A stretch of 64,000 nucleotides of DNA. Origin: BOG-908 sp965199235. Lineage in GTDB: Bacteria; Pseudomonadota; Alphaproteobacteria; Acetobacterales; Acetobacteraceae. The position numbers were made by a program, and so were the translations under genes. Below are positions 24,143 to 33,367 of this stretch, in pieces. Where the stretch lies: assembly GCA_965199235.1 (NCBI GenBank), contig CBDAQU010000002.1, positions 496,001 to 560,000 on the forward strand, read 5' to 3'. Positions within the stretch are counted from its first letter, which is position 1. Every line of letters starts with the position of its first letter. The notes under the pieces were generated by a model. The model searched no databases and was not told where the DNA came from. It saw nothing but the letters and a program-made list of their open reading frames with translations.

Positions 24143-24709
24143 TCAGGCGCCTAGCGGGCCGTCCTCCCCAGGCGCGTCGGCAATCAATACGGACGTTTCC
24201 AGCACCAGCTCGGAACGCTTGGGCAGGTCTGCCAGGTCGCGCAGGCCGAACTGGGTCAGGAACGCGTGCGTGGTCGCCCACAGGGTAGGGCGCCCCGGCA
24301 CGTCGCGATGGCCGGCGGGCCTGATCAGAGCGCCTTCCAGCAGCACGTCCAGAGTCGCCTGGCTGAGCGCCGCGCCGCGTATCTCCTCGATCTGCGCGCG
24401 GGTGACCGGCTGGTGCCAGGCGATGATGGCCAGCGTCTCCATTGCCACGCGCGGCAACCGGCGCGGGCGGGAGATCACGCGGGTCAGCCGGCCCGCGAGA
24501 TCCGGCGCGGTGCGAAACTGCCAGCCGCCGCCGGTCTCCGCCAGCGTAACGCCGCGGCCGGCATAGAGCGCCTGCAGAGCGTGCAGGACGCCCTCGGCAT
24601 CGGCGTCCTCCGGCAGGAGGCCGGCGAGCTGGCGCGCCGGCACCGGATCGGCGGATGCAAAGATCAGCGCCTCGGCGAGGCGCACATGCTCCTGGTCGGC
24701 CGCGCTCAA
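24143..24709 (-). CDS. scpB: segregation and condensation protein ScpB
   Basis: The 188-residue protein has the ScpB winged-helix pattern: LAEALIFASADPVPARQLAGLLP, TLAIIAWHQPVTRAQIEEIRG and LITPAGHRD-like LIRPAGHRDVPGRPTLWATTHAFLTQFGL. ScpB joins ScpA and SMC in the condensin complex that compacts and separates chromosomes. It starts at TTG 24709, overlapping the scpA stop (TTGA), so coupling rather than its own ribosome site likely drives translation. Confidence 0.92.
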   Translation of the reverse strand: MSAADQEHVRLAEALIFASADPVPARQLAGLLPEDADAEGVLHALQALYAGRGVTLAETGGGWQFRTAPDLAGRLTRVISRPRRLPRVAMETLAIIAWHQPVTRAQIEEIRGAALSQATLDVLLEGALIRPAGHRDVPGRPTLWATTHAFLTQFGLRDLADLPKRSELVLETSVLIADAPGEDGPLGA

Positions 24710-25458
24710 GACGGCTCCTCCCTGAGGCGCGAAAGCAGGATCGGCGCGAAGGCGGCATCCTGGCGCAGCCGTATCTGGCCGCCGCGCGCCAGCTCCAGAG
24801 AGGCGATGAGCGTGCTCGCCACAGCGGCCCGGTGCTCCTGCCCGGACAGCGCGCCGGGCAAGAACAACTCCAGAGTGGCCCAGCCGGGCACGCTGCCGAG
24901 CGTCGCCGTCAGCCGCGCCAGCGCGTCCTGCACCGTCCAGAAACTCAGCTGCCTGGGGTGGTAGGCGATGCGCGCGCGGGCGCGGCGCTGCGCATCGACA
25001 TAGGCGCGCAACAGGCCGGGCAGGTCGGCACGCAGGCGGGTGCGGTCTGCCGTCACGTGAAATTCCGGCGCGCCGCGGGCAAACACGTCGTGGCCCATCA
25101 CCGGCCGGGCGTTCAGCCAGGCGGCTGCCGCGCGCATGCGGTCCAGCTCGGCCAGCCGTGCGGCCAGGGCGTCGGCCGATTGCCCGCCTTCCGCCGCCTC
25201 CTCGGTCTCCGGCGGCAGCAGCAGACGCGATTTCAGCCAGGTCAGCCAGGCCGCCATGACCAGCCAGTCGGCCGCCAGCTCCAGCCGGACGCGCACCGCG
25301 TTCTCCACGATGGCAAGATACTGCTCGACCAAGGACAGCACCGAGATCCTGGCCAGGTCGATCTTCTGGGCGCGCGCGAGGTCGAGCAGCAGGTCCAGAG
25401 GACCGTCGAAACCGTCCAGCGAGACCAGCAGTGTGTCCTGGCTGGCCTCAGCCGTCAC
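24706..25458 (-). CDS. scpA: segregation and condensation protein ScpA
   Basis: The 250-residue kleisin links the SMC heads. The typical N-terminus FDGPLDLLLDLARAQKIDLARISVLSLVEQYL and the following WLVMAAWLTWLKSRLLLP are clear. The C-terminal winged helix includes LELFLPGALSGQEHRAAVASTLIASLELARGGQIRLRQDAAFAPI. It starts at GTG 25458, overlapping the site-2 protease gene by 11 bases, and ends overlapping scpB. Confidence 0.92.
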   Translation of the reverse strand: MTAEASQDTLLVSLDGFDGPLDLLLDLARAQKIDLARISVLSLVEQYLAIVENAVRVRLELAADWLVMAAWLTWLKSRLLLPPETEEAAEGGQSADALAARLAELDRMRAAAAWLNARPVMGHDVFARGAPEFHVTADRTRLRADLPGLLRAYVDAQRRARARIAYHPRQLSFWTVQDALARLTATLGSVPGWATLELFLPGALSGQEHRAAVASTLIASLELARGGQIRLRQDAAFAPILLSRLREEPS

Positions 25459-26152
25459 CGACGGACACGCCGACGAAAGAGAGAAGGTGGTCGTAGACCC
25501 AGCCGACCGCCGGCTCCAGAGTGCTGCCGAGCGGATCGAACTGGTAGCCGGCCTGCTGCAGCAGCGCGGGACCCGCCACCAGGATCAGCACGAACAGGAT
25601 GCCGTAGCGCTCCATTCCGGCCCAGGCGCGCGCCAGGCGCAGCGGCAGGATGCCCACCGCGATGCGCCCGCCATCGAGCGGCGGAACAGGCACCAGGTTG
25701 AACAAGCCGAGCACCAGGTTCAGCACGATGAACGCGTCGATGGCCGACAGCCAGCCCGGCGAAAGGTGCCGGAAGCGCAGCGAGCAGGCCGCCAGAAAGG
25801 CAAGCGAGAAGTTCATCAGCGGCCCGGCAATGGCGACCAGGGCCATCATCTGCCGGGGATAGCGGAACCGGCTCGGATCCACCGGCACAGGCTTGGCCCA
25901 GCCGAACATGAACAGCACGCGCCCGACCGTCAGCAGCTGGCTGGCCAGCAGCACGCCGGGCAGGATCAAGGTGCCGAACCGGTCCACGTGGCGCAGCGGG
26001 TTTGGCGAGAGGCGGCCGGCGGACCGCGCCGTGGTGTCGCCCAACGCCAGCGCCGCGTAGCCATGCGCCAGCTCGTGCAGGATGATGGCGGTCGCTGCGA
26101 GCAGCACGGAGACGGCGATCTGCTGCACCAGGCCAAGGAGATGCCCGTTCAT
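25448..26152 (-). CDS. site-2 protease-family membrane metalloprotease (M50)
   Basis: This 234-residue protein has about five or six membrane helices. The zinc motif HELAH sits in helix one (AIILHELAHGYAALALGD), and NLVPVPPLDGGRIA gives the third zinc ligand Asp. Small M50 proteases without PDZ domains are often encoded beside scpAB; their substrates are mostly unknown. Its stop overlaps the scpA start, and its ATG overlaps the nagZ stop (ATGA), giving the operon nagZ, this gene, scpA, scpB. Confidence 0.9.
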   Translation of the reverse strand: MNGHLLGLVQQIAVSVLLAATAIILHELAHGYAALALGDTTARSAGRLSPNPLRHVDRFGTLILPGVLLASQLLTVGRVLFMFGWAKPVPVDPSRFRYPRQMMALVAIAGPLMNFSLAFLAACSLRFRHLSPGWLSAIDAFIVLNLVLGLFNLVPVPPLDGGRIAVGILPLRLARAWAGMERYGILFVLILVAGPALLQQAGYQFDPLGSTLEPAVGWVYDHLLSFVGVSVGDG

Positions 26153-27102
26153 GCCAGCAGCGCTACCCGCTCGCAGGCGAGCGCGTCAGCGTCGAGGGGC
26201 TGGCGCGCGCGCGCCGCGTGGTCCCGGGCGGCGGCAAGCCGGGCCAGGCAGGCTTGGGTGGCGTCGGGGATGCTGGACAGCACGTCACGGCTGTCCTCGA
26301 TCGCGCCGGAGCAGTGCAGCGCCACGTCGCAGCCGGCGGCAAGCGCGCGAGCCGCCCGCTCGCCAGGGCTGCCGGACAGCGCGCCCATAGCAAGATCGTC
26401 GGTGACCAGCACGCCCTGAAAGCCGATCCTGCCGCGTATGACGTCGCCGATGATGGCCGCGCTGTGGGTTGCCGGGTGCATATCGCGGCGTGTGTAGCGT
26501 ATATGCGCCGTCATCAGCCAGGGCAGGCGGCGGTTGTGGACGAACGGAACCAGGTCCGCCTCGTCCACGTCGTCCAGGCTCGGCAGGGAGAGGTGGCTGT
26601 CTGCCCTGGCTCGGCCATGCCCTGGCGCGTGCTTGCCGACGGGCTGGACGCCGCCTGCCAGCATTCCCTCGGCAAACGCCGCGCCGAGCTCTGCCACCTC
26701 GGCCGGATCGTCGGACAACGCGCGGTCGCCGATCACGTCGTGGCCGTCTGCGGAGGCCACGTCCAGCACGGGCGCCGCGACGACGTCGAAGCCCGCCGCC
26801 GCGCAGTCGAGTGCGATGAGCGCGCCTGTCAGCCACGCGGCCCGCGCGCTGCGCAGCGCGCGGGCAGGCGGGTGCGCATGCCAGCCGGGCGGACGTAGCC
26901 GGGCCACGCGTCCGCCCTCCTGGTCCACCATCAGCAGCCCGTGCGCGGGCAGGCAGGCCCGTAGCTCCGCCACCAGGCAGGCGAGCTGCACGGGATCATC
27001 AATGTTGCGCGCGAAAAGTATGACGCCAAGCGCCCGTTGCAGCAGACGGGCCTCGTCCCCGGTGAGAGACAACCCCGACACGCCGACGATGGCAGGCCTC
27101 AC
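26149..27102 (-). CDS. nagZ: beta-N-acetylhexosaminidase NagZ
   Basis: This cytoplasmic family 3 glycoside hydrolase removes N-acetylglucosamine from recycled cell-wall fragments. Visible motifs are LLMVDQEGGRVARLRPPG, the substrate loop KHAPGHGRARADSHLSLP (usually KHFPGHG) with its acid His, and the nucleophile Asp in VTDDLAMGAL. GTG 27102 (VRPAIVGVSGLSLTGDE) is used because the family begins here; an open frame continues upstream to 27273 but lacks family similarity. The product is about 317 residues, slightly short but normal for alphaproteobacteria. Confidence 0.9.
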   Translation of the reverse strand: MRPAIVGVSGLSLTGDEARLLQRALGVILFARNIDDPVQLACLVAELRACLPAHGLLMVDQEGGRVARLRPPGWHAHPPARALRSARAAWLTGALIALDCAAAGFDVVAAPVLDVASADGHDVIGDRALSDDPAEVAELGAAFAEGMLAGGVQPVGKHAPGHGRARADSHLSLPSLDDVDEADLVPFVHNRRLPWLMTAHIRYTRRDMHPATHSAAIIGDVIRGRIGFQGVLVTDDLAMGALSGSPGERAARALAAGCDVALHCSGAIEDSRDVLSSIPDATQACLARLAAARDHAARARQPLDADALACERVALLA

Positions 27103-28056
27103 GGCCGAATCATGCCCTGCTGACCAGTCGTCCGACCGGCCCGGGCAGACGACCAGCATGCAGAAACCGGACAGTTGCCGCCTTGCGACAGGCCCTGCAC
27201 CAGCGATCACGACGCTGGTGGGAACAGCGATCATCGACCCGGCGCGCATCGCCGAACATCGGACCTGCCGCAAGAATGCCCATCAACGGCCGGTCCATGC
27301 ACCACCCTCGCCTGCATGGGCCATTTCTAGGCTGGGCACGCTCGATACTCCATCGATGGCATCGCCTTGGGCGTGACTACCACGGACGTTGTACTCCTCT
27401 GTGGTGCCACGTGCGAGCTTGGATACTGCAGGAGCGATGCAGCGCAAAGCGCCCTGCAACTTAAGAGCTGCCAAAGAACTTCGGCCACAACCCTCCAAGC
27501 AGGGATTGCTGCCGCCGAGCTGCGCAGCCTTGCCATGTCGGACAGCGCTGGTGTGGACGCCCAAAGCTTCGAGAACGACCGTCTCGCGGCCGTGTAGAGG
27601 CGATTATGCAGTCGAGGATGACCGCCTCGGGCAGCCTTACAGACTCAAGGCCACAATACAGCCTGTAATGTAACGGATTTGCTATTACAACGATTACCGT
27701 TTCGGTTAAATTTCAAGTTGTGCAGACAGGTTCAGCAACGCGCATCGAGGGACACGACAGCATCCACGACCCAAGATGCAGGCTAAAGATGCGCAGCTAG
27801 CCTTATTACAACCATTGTCGAGCACACAACATTTTTGATACAGTATAAATTGTGCAATCTACAGTTGTTGAACACTGCAATAAATCGAGTTATAAAATTG
27901 CTCTTGCAGTCACGAGTTTTAATCAGCAGTCTGCATTCGCTACTTGCCCGGTATAACTCACGTCTGCTTCGACAGACCGGGCGCGCTTCTTTACCAGCCT
28001 TGCACGGACGGGCTGAGGGGGCGTGCTGAGTTCAATAGAGTATTGGAGGGTTCGAT
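27103..28056 (+). other. 954-base intergenic region, low GC toward the right
   Basis: No gene is convincing here. The first 550 bases have neighbour-like composition with only chance ORFs. From about 27650 the sequence becomes AT-rich. TTGATA (27835-27840) and TCTACA (27858-27863), 17 bases apart, are a possible promoter for the glycosyltransferase gene at 28057, which has GGAGGG upstream of its ATG. The gap separates nagZ from the SPOR-domain gene. Confidence 0.5.
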
Positions 28057-29031
28057 ATGGATGTGGAACCTGAGGTCTCGGTTGTGATCCCCGCCTTCAA
28101 TGCCGAGGATTACATCGAGGCGGCTGTCGTTTCCGCGTGCGCGCAATCACTGTCCAACATCGAGATCATCGTCGTGGACGATGCCTCAACCGATCGGACA
28201 CTAGAGATATTGTTCGGTCTTGCAGCCGCGGACCACCGGATTCGCGTGGAGCAGATGCATGTCAATAGCGGCCCCGGAGCTAGCCGAAACAGGGGCATCG
28301 CGGTCGCGCGGGGTGCATGGGTGGCGCTGCTTGACGCCGACGACCGGTTCGAAAGGAACAGGCTGGAGGTGCTGCTGTCGCTGGCAAGCCTCCAGGACGC
28401 GGACGTCGTTGCCGACAACGTGGCGCTGCACGTCGATGGTCGGGACAGCCTACACAGGATCATCCCTGAAGGGCATATGCCGGTACCGAAGTATCTGAGC
28501 TTCCAAGAATTCATTGAAGGGGCCGTTCAAGACCTCAAGGCACCGAAGCGCGTCAACTACGTGTTCATGCACCCGATCTTCCGCCTCAGCTTCCTGCTGG
28601 CTCATCAGATCGGCTATGACGAGAGGACCCGCAATGGTGAGGACCTCTTGTTATACATCGATTGCTTTCTTGCTGGAGCGAAGTGGTTCGTCACACCTGA
28701 GGCAATGTATCTGTATTCGATCCGGGAAGGTTCGCTTACCGACACGATGTCGGTCGATGACTCGCGGCACATCGTCTATAGAATGCGGAGCCTTCTGCGG
28801 GACCCGCGTGTGTCGAACGATCGTGGCCTGACGTCGTCGATCCGGAGGCACTGGCGCTCGATGGCCCTGGCCTATTATTTCTGGACTTTCAAGGCCGCCT
28901 TCAGCGGCGCCGATTACAGGCGCGTCGTCCGCACGCTGTTCTGCGACAAGATCTCCGCGGCGTTCATCGCGCGCGAACTCGTCGTCCGGGCACCCGGCTT
29001 CTGCAAGAAGCTCGTCAGCAGGCAAGCTTGA
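28057..29031 (+). CDS. family 2 glycosyltransferase
   Basis: The 324-residue protein begins VSVVIPAFNAEDYIEAAVVSA, then IEIIVVDDASTDRT and VALLDADDRF, the nucleotide-sugar and metal (DAD) motifs of GT-A family 2 enzymes. Later NGEDLLLYIDCFLAGAKWFVT provides the catalytic-base region (ED). There is no membrane segment. It resembles the truncated glycosyltransferase at the right edge (same order DDASTD, DADD, ADN, ED). It should add a sugar to a surface polymer. It stands alone on the plus strand between two minus-strand housekeeping blocks. Confidence 0.85.
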   Translation: MDVEPEVSVVIPAFNAEDYIEAAVVSACAQSLSNIEIIVVDDASTDRTLEILFGLAAADHRIRVEQMHVNSGPGASRNRGIAVARGAWVALLDADDRFERNRLEVLLSLASLQDADVVADNVALHVDGRDSLHRIIPEGHMPVPKYLSFQEFIEGAVQDLKAPKRVNYVFMHPIFRLSFLLAHQIGYDERTRNGEDLLLYIDCFLAGAKWFVTPEAMYLYSIREGSLTDTMSVDDSRHIVYRMRSLLRDPRVSNDRGLTSSIRRHWRSMALAYYFWTFKAAFSGADYRRVVRTLFCDKISAAFIARELVVRAPGFCKKLVSRQA

Positions 29032-29216
29032 GTCAGGACGTCGCCAGCAGCCCGAGGTCGCCAGCAGCCCAAGCACGTTTGTAGCGTCCCTGACCGTGTC
29101 GGGGCATCCTCGCTGAGAGCGCGAAGCCGTCCACATCGTCGTGCGGCTGTTCGGTTTGCGCTCGTGGGCAGGCCTGTCATACGCGAAGACCGAACCATGA
29201 GCCCTCGACACCCTGC

Positions 29217-29930
29217 TCAGGAGGTCGAAACCAGGCAGTCGCCCCCCTTGGCGCGGACCTTGCCGCAGAACGCGCCGGCGGCCTCCGGCGTGGCGAAACC
29301 GCCGGTGCGCAACCGATAGACGGTGTGGCCGGCGATCTGGGCGCGCGTGACCTCCGGCCGGTGTCCGTCGAACAGGCCCGGTATCTTTTCGGCCAGCTTG
29401 CCCCAATCCTGCTCGGCCGTCTGCTGGTTCTCGAAGGCTGCAAGCTGGATCATGACGCGGTGCGGGTCGGCGCCTGAGGCAGGCATCGCCTGGGTCGCGG
29501 ACGCTCGCTGCAGGGCGGGCGCCGGCGCGGTTGGCGCGGGTGCCGGCACGGCCGCCGGTGCCGCACGTAAACCGGCAGCCGTCACGGAGCGGGATTTGGC
29601 GCGTAACGCCCGTATGGCGGGTTTTTCCGCAGCCGGCGCGAGCGCCTCCACGCCGCCCGCACCGTCATCGGACCCGGCCACCTTCATCCCGCCGGGGTCG
29701 AGCGGCTTGACCCGCACCGGACCCTGCACTTCGATGATCGGAACGCCGCGATGGGCGTGTGGCGTCAGGCTGACCGCGCCGATGATCAGGGCAACCAGCC
29801 CGCCCAGGCCGGCTGCCACCAGCGCCATCCGCTTCATGTCGGGGTCCATGCCGGACTGCGCTTCCGGCCGGTAGGAGGGCCGGCTGAAGTTCTGCGTGAT
29901 CGGCGGTACGGTCGGCATGGCGTTCCCCAA
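29217..29930 (-). CDS. SPOR-domain membrane protein
   Basis: The 237-residue protein has a short cytoplasmic start, one membrane helix (MALVAAGLGGLVALIIGAVSL, residues about 34-54), and a long Pro/Ala-rich periplasmic linker. The C-terminal SPOR domain is MIQLAAFENQQTAEQDWGKLAEKIPGLF through VYRLRTGGFATPEAAGAFCGKVRAKGGDCLV. SPOR domains bind denuded peptidoglycan at the division site. The start TTG 29930 is preferred because GGAG lies six bases before it; ATG 29918 is possible. It follows argS after 11 bases, forming an operon. Confidence 0.88.
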   Translation of the reverse strand: MGNAMPTVPPITQNFSRPSYRPEAQSGMDPDMKRMALVAAGLGGLVALIIGAVSLTPHAHRGVPIIEVQGPVRVKPLDPGGMKVAGSDDGAGGVEALAPAAEKPAIRALRAKSRSVTAAGLRAAPAAVPAPAPTAPAPALQRASATQAMPASGADPHRVMIQLAAFENQQTAEQDWGKLAEKIPGLFDGHRPEVTRAQIAGHTVYRLRTGGFATPEAAGAFCGKVRAKGGDCLVSTS

Positions 29931-29941
29931 CGAAATCTCCT

Positions 29942-31738
29942 CTACCGCATCTCTTCGACGGGCATCACACCCGCGACGGCAAGACCGGACCGCAGCACGG
30001 ACGCCACAGCCGCCACCAGGGCCAGCCGGGCCAGCGTCTCCACCGGCCGGCTACCCTGGAGGAACCGCAACGCCGCGTCCTCATTTCCGCGGTTCCATAG
30101 CATATGAAAGTCGGCTGCCAAGTCATACAGAAAAAACGCTATTCGGTGCGGTTCACGCGCTGTCGCGGCACTTTCCACCACGCGCGGCCATTCGATCATC
30201 CGCCGCAGCACCGCCAGTTCCGGTTCGGCGCAGAGGCTGGCCAGGTCGGCCGAGGCCAGCACCGTGGGCGTCACCGACGCCTCCCCCAGCATCACGGCGG
30301 CCTGCCGCAGCACGGAGCGGCAGCGCGCATGCGCATACTGCACGTAGAACACCGGATTTTCGCGCGTTTTCGCGACGGCCAAGTCCAGGTCGAACTCCAT
30401 CTGGGCGTCCGGCTTGCGCGTCAGCATGATGAAGCGCACGGCGTCTCGCCCCACCTCGTCGATCAGGTCGCGCAGGGTGACGAAGCTGCCGGCCCGCTTG
30501 CTCATCCGCACCGGCTGGCCGCCGCGCAGCACGTGCACGATCTGGCACAGCACCACGTCCAGCGTTTCCCCGTGGTCGGCCACCGCGCGCACGGCGGCCT
30601 TCATCCGCTGCACGTAGCCGCCGTGGTCGGCGCCCCACACGTCGATCATGATCTGGGCGCCGCGCGCCGCCTTGTCGGCATGGTAGGCGATGTCGTTGGC
30701 GAAATACGTGTTGTTGCCGTCGGATTTCTGCAGCGGCCGGTCGACGTCGTCGCCGAACCGCGTGGCCCTGAACAGGGTCTGCGGGCGCGGCTCCCAATCC
30801 TCGGGCATTCTGCCTTTCGGCGGCTCCAGCACGCCCTGGTAGATCAGGTCCTTGGCCCGCAACGCCTCGACCGCCCGGTCCGCCGCCCCGCCGTCCAGCA
30901 GCGCGCGCTCGGAGGTGAACACGTCCTGCACCACGCCGAGGGCGGCCAGATCCTCCCTGATGGACTGGAGCATCCTTGCTATCGTCAGGTCGCGCACGGC
31001 GTCCAGCCACACCGAGGGCGCCGCCGGCGTCGCGTCCGCCTCCGCCAGGCTCTTGCCATGCACGACCGCCAGCTCGTTGCCGACAGGCACCAGGTAGTCG
31101 CCGCGATATTGCAGGCCGCCGGGCACGATGGCGGCAAAATCATCCTCGGTCAGCGCGGTGCCGATCGCCTGCAGGTAGCGCCAGTAGGCGGCCCAGGCGA
31201 GGGCTGCCACCTGTGCGCCGGCGTCGTTGATGTAGTATTCCTTGGTGACGGCATAGCCGGCCTTGCCCAGCAGGTTGGACAGCGCGTCCCCCACCACCGC
31301 ACCCCTGCAATGGCCGATATGCATCGGGCCGGTCGGGTTGGCGGAGACGTACTCCACGTTCACCCGCACGCCCTGCCCGATCGTGCTGTCACCATAGGCT
31401 TCCCGGGCGCGGAGGATGACCGGCACCTGCGCGCGCAGCACGGACGGCGCCAGGCGCAGGTTGATGAAGCCCGGGCCTGCGACGCCCGCCTCCTCGATTC
31501 CTGAGTCCGCGCGTCCGGCGGCGAGCGTGCAAGCGAGGGCGCCTCCAAGCTCGGCAGGCTTGCGGCCGGCCTGCTTGGCCGAGACCATCGCCGCGTTGGT
31601 CGACATGTCGCCGTGGGCGGGGTCGCGCGACGGCGTCACTTCGACGCGCGCCGCCAGCTCTTCTGGCAGGTCCGGCATCTCGAGCCGCAGCGCAGCCAGG
31701 ACATGGGCGCGCATGTCGGCAAACAGGTTCTCGGTCAC
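29942..31738 (-). CDS. argS: arginyl-tRNA synthetase
   Basis: The 598-residue class I synthetase charges tRNA-Arg. It shows the HIGH motif in NPTGPMHIGHCRGAVVGD, a partly changed second signature VRMSKRAGSFVTL in place of KMSKS (common in ArgRS), the YFANDIAYHADK region, and a C-terminal DALR anticodon domain (FFLYDLAADFHMLWNRG). The start is GTG 31738 with AAGGA nine bases upstream. It leads the argS-SPOR operon. Confidence 0.96.
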   Translation of the reverse strand: MTENLFADMRAHVLAALRLEMPDLPEELAARVEVTPSRDPAHGDMSTNAAMVSAKQAGRKPAELGGALACTLAAGRADSGIEEAGVAGPGFINLRLAPSVLRAQVPVILRAREAYGDSTIGQGVRVNVEYVSANPTGPMHIGHCRGAVVGDALSNLLGKAGYAVTKEYYINDAGAQVAALAWAAYWRYLQAIGTALTEDDFAAIVPGGLQYRGDYLVPVGNELAVVHGKSLAEADATPAAPSVWLDAVRDLTIARMLQSIREDLAALGVVQDVFTSERALLDGGAADRAVEALRAKDLIYQGVLEPPKGRMPEDWEPRPQTLFRATRFGDDVDRPLQKSDGNNTYFANDIAYHADKAARGAQIMIDVWGADHGGYVQRMKAAVRAVADHGETLDVVLCQIVHVLRGGQPVRMSKRAGSFVTLRDLIDEVGRDAVRFIMLTRKPDAQMEFDLDLAVAKTRENPVFYVQYAHARCRSVLRQAAVMLGEASVTPTVLASADLASLCAEPELAVLRRMIEWPRVVESAATAREPHRIAFFLYDLAADFHMLWNRGNEDAALRFLQGSRPVETLARLALVAAVASVLRSGLAVAGVMPVEEMR

Positions 31739-32144
31739 AAAGACGTCCTTGGCGATGACGGGTGCGATGCACTCTAAGGCTTGCAGGCCGTAGTAACAGC
31801 GGAGCAGGGTGACGTCATAGGGCGGACGAGGTTGGCGGAACCCACAATCCCCTTGCGCCCTATGTCATACCAATCGGCCTTGAGATCGACGTACCCAAAC
31901 CGAAGGCAAGTCCTTCTTCTTTGCAAAAAAGAAGCAAAAACCTCTGTTCGGCCGCCAGCACGGTGGCGCAGGCCGTGGACGCCTCGTATGGCAGCCTGAA
32001 ATGGCTGACCACGCGACGCGACCAGCGGCCTGCGGTCGACATCACCTCGGTCGGTCTCCTGCACGCGCTGCGCCAGGAGAACTGAGTTTACCTCGACGCC
32101 AGCGCCATCGTGCCCTGGTCAAACAGCATGGCCCGAGTGAGGGT
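31739..32144 (+). other. intergenic region with A/T hairpin and an orphan ORF end
   Basis: This 406-base gap holds a hairpin CTTCTTCTTT/AAAAAAGAAG (31913-31934) followed by CAAAAACC. On the plus strand, an open frame from about 31950 to a TGA at 32083-32085 has neighbour-like codon use and reads VAQAVDASYGSLKWLTTRRD, ending in SVGLLHALRQEN. No start with a ribosome site is seen, so it may be the remnant of a lost gene. The rest is unremarkable. Confidence 0.4.
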
Positions 32145-33293
32145 TCACCCATGCTCGGACAGGTCGGTCAGGCGCCGGTACTCCTCCTGGGCGAACCGGT
32201 CCGTCATCCCCGCCACGTAATCGCATACGACGGACGCTGCCTGGGCCGGCTGGCCCTCGCCCGCCTGCGCGCGCCAGCCGTCCGGCAGGGTGGACGGGTC
32301 GGCATGCAGCAGCCCGAACAGCTCTTCGGTCATCCGCCTCGCCTTGGCCGTCATCCGGTTCACCCGCCAATGCGCATACATGCGGGCGCGCAAAAACTCC
32401 TTGATCGCGTGGTTGGCATCCGCCATCCGCGGCGAGAACCCCACCACCGGTTTTTTCGCCCGGCGTATCCGGTCGGCATCGCCCGGGTCCAGCGCCGCCA
32501 GACGCTGCCTGGTCTCGTCGACCAGGTCGCTCACCAGCTCGTGGATGACGCGCCGTATCGTCTCCGGGCGCAGGCGCTGCGGCGGCACGTCCAGGCTGGC
32601 GCGCCGAGCTTCCGCCAGAGCCGCGCCCACGACCGGCAAATGGGCGATCTCGTCGAAGCCGAACAGGCCGAAGCGCATGCCGTCATCCAGGTCGTGGCTG
32701 TGATAGGCGATGTCGTCCGAAAGCGCGGCCACCTGCGCCTCCGCGGATGCGTGCGTGCCCAGCATCAGGTCGTGGCGGGCGTTGTAGGCGGCGATGTAGG
32801 CAGGCGGCTTGGACAGCGGACCGTTATGCTTGACCAGGCCCTCCAGCGTCTCCCAGGTCAAGTTCAGCCCGTCGAAGGCGGCGTAGCGCGCCTCAAGCCG
32901 CGTCACCACGCGCAGCGTCTGCGCGTTGTGGTCGAAGCCGCCATACGGCTTCATGCGTGCGTTCAGCGCGTCCTCGCCGGCATGGCCAAAGGGCGGGTGG
33001 CCCAGATCATGCGCCAGCGCCAGTGCCTCGGTCAGGTCCTCGTCCAGCCGCAGCGAGCGTGCGACGGAGCGGGCGATCTGCGCCACCTCCAGGCTGTGGG
33101 TCAACCGTGTGCGGTAGAAATCGCCCACGTGGTTGACGAACACCTGCGTCTTGTACTGCAGCTTCCGAAACGCCGAGCTGTGAATCACACGGTCGCGGTC
33201 GCGCTGCCACGGGCTGCGGGAGGAAGCCTCCGGCTCGTGGTGCAGCCGCCCGCGCGAGGTTGCCGCGTGCACGGCGTAGGGAGCGAGGTCCAT
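32145..33293 (-). CDS. dgt: dGTP triphosphohydrolase-like protein (HD domain)
   Basis: The 382-residue HD-superfamily enzyme has RDRDRVIHSSAFRKLQYKTQVF, RTRLTHSLEVAQIARSVARSL (first metal His) and ALAHDLGHPPFGHAGEDAL (HD pair), the standard pattern of deoxyguanosinetriphosphate triphosphohydrolase-like proteins. It should remove triphosphate from dNTPs. Length fits the type 2 subfamily. The start at 33293 is 74 bases from the divergent erpA start; dgt-erpA divergence is common in alphaproteobacteria. Confidence 0.92.
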   Translation of the reverse strand: MDLAPYAVHAATSRGRLHHEPEASSRSPWQRDRDRVIHSSAFRKLQYKTQVFVNHVGDFYRTRLTHSLEVAQIARSVARSLRLDEDLTEALALAHDLGHPPFGHAGEDALNARMKPYGGFDHNAQTLRVVTRLEARYAAFDGLNLTWETLEGLVKHNGPLSKPPAYIAAYNARHDLMLGTHASAEAQVAALSDDIAYHSHDLDDGMRFGLFGFDEIAHLPVVGAALAEARRASLDVPPQRLRPETIRRVIHELVSDLVDETRQRLAALDPGDADRIRRAKKPVVGFSPRMADANHAIKEFLRARMYAHWRVNRMTAKARRMTEELFGLLHADPSTLPDGWRAQAGEGQPAQAASVVCDYVAGMTDRFAQEEYRRLTDLSEHG

Positions 33294-33367
33294 ATCAGTC
33301 GTCAGCTTTCAGCCGTCGGTCGCCGCAGGGCATGGCATAACGGTTCCGGCCTTACTATGTTCAGTCG

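Noticed and set aside
27103..27273. Upstream extension of NagZ to 27273
   Set aside because: The extra residues do not resemble the family, and the conserved start lies at GTG 27102.
29041..29080. Two near-identical GTCGCCAGCAGCCC stretches after the glycosyltransferase gene
   Set aside because: Only two short copies overlapping a gene end; no sign of a functional element.
31912..31944. A/T hairpin as an argS or dgt terminator
   Set aside because: It lies between argS, whose transcript starts to its left and runs away from it, and dgt, whose stop at 32145 is about 200 bases away. A terminator role for dgt is possible but not supported by a T-run in that direction at the stem base.
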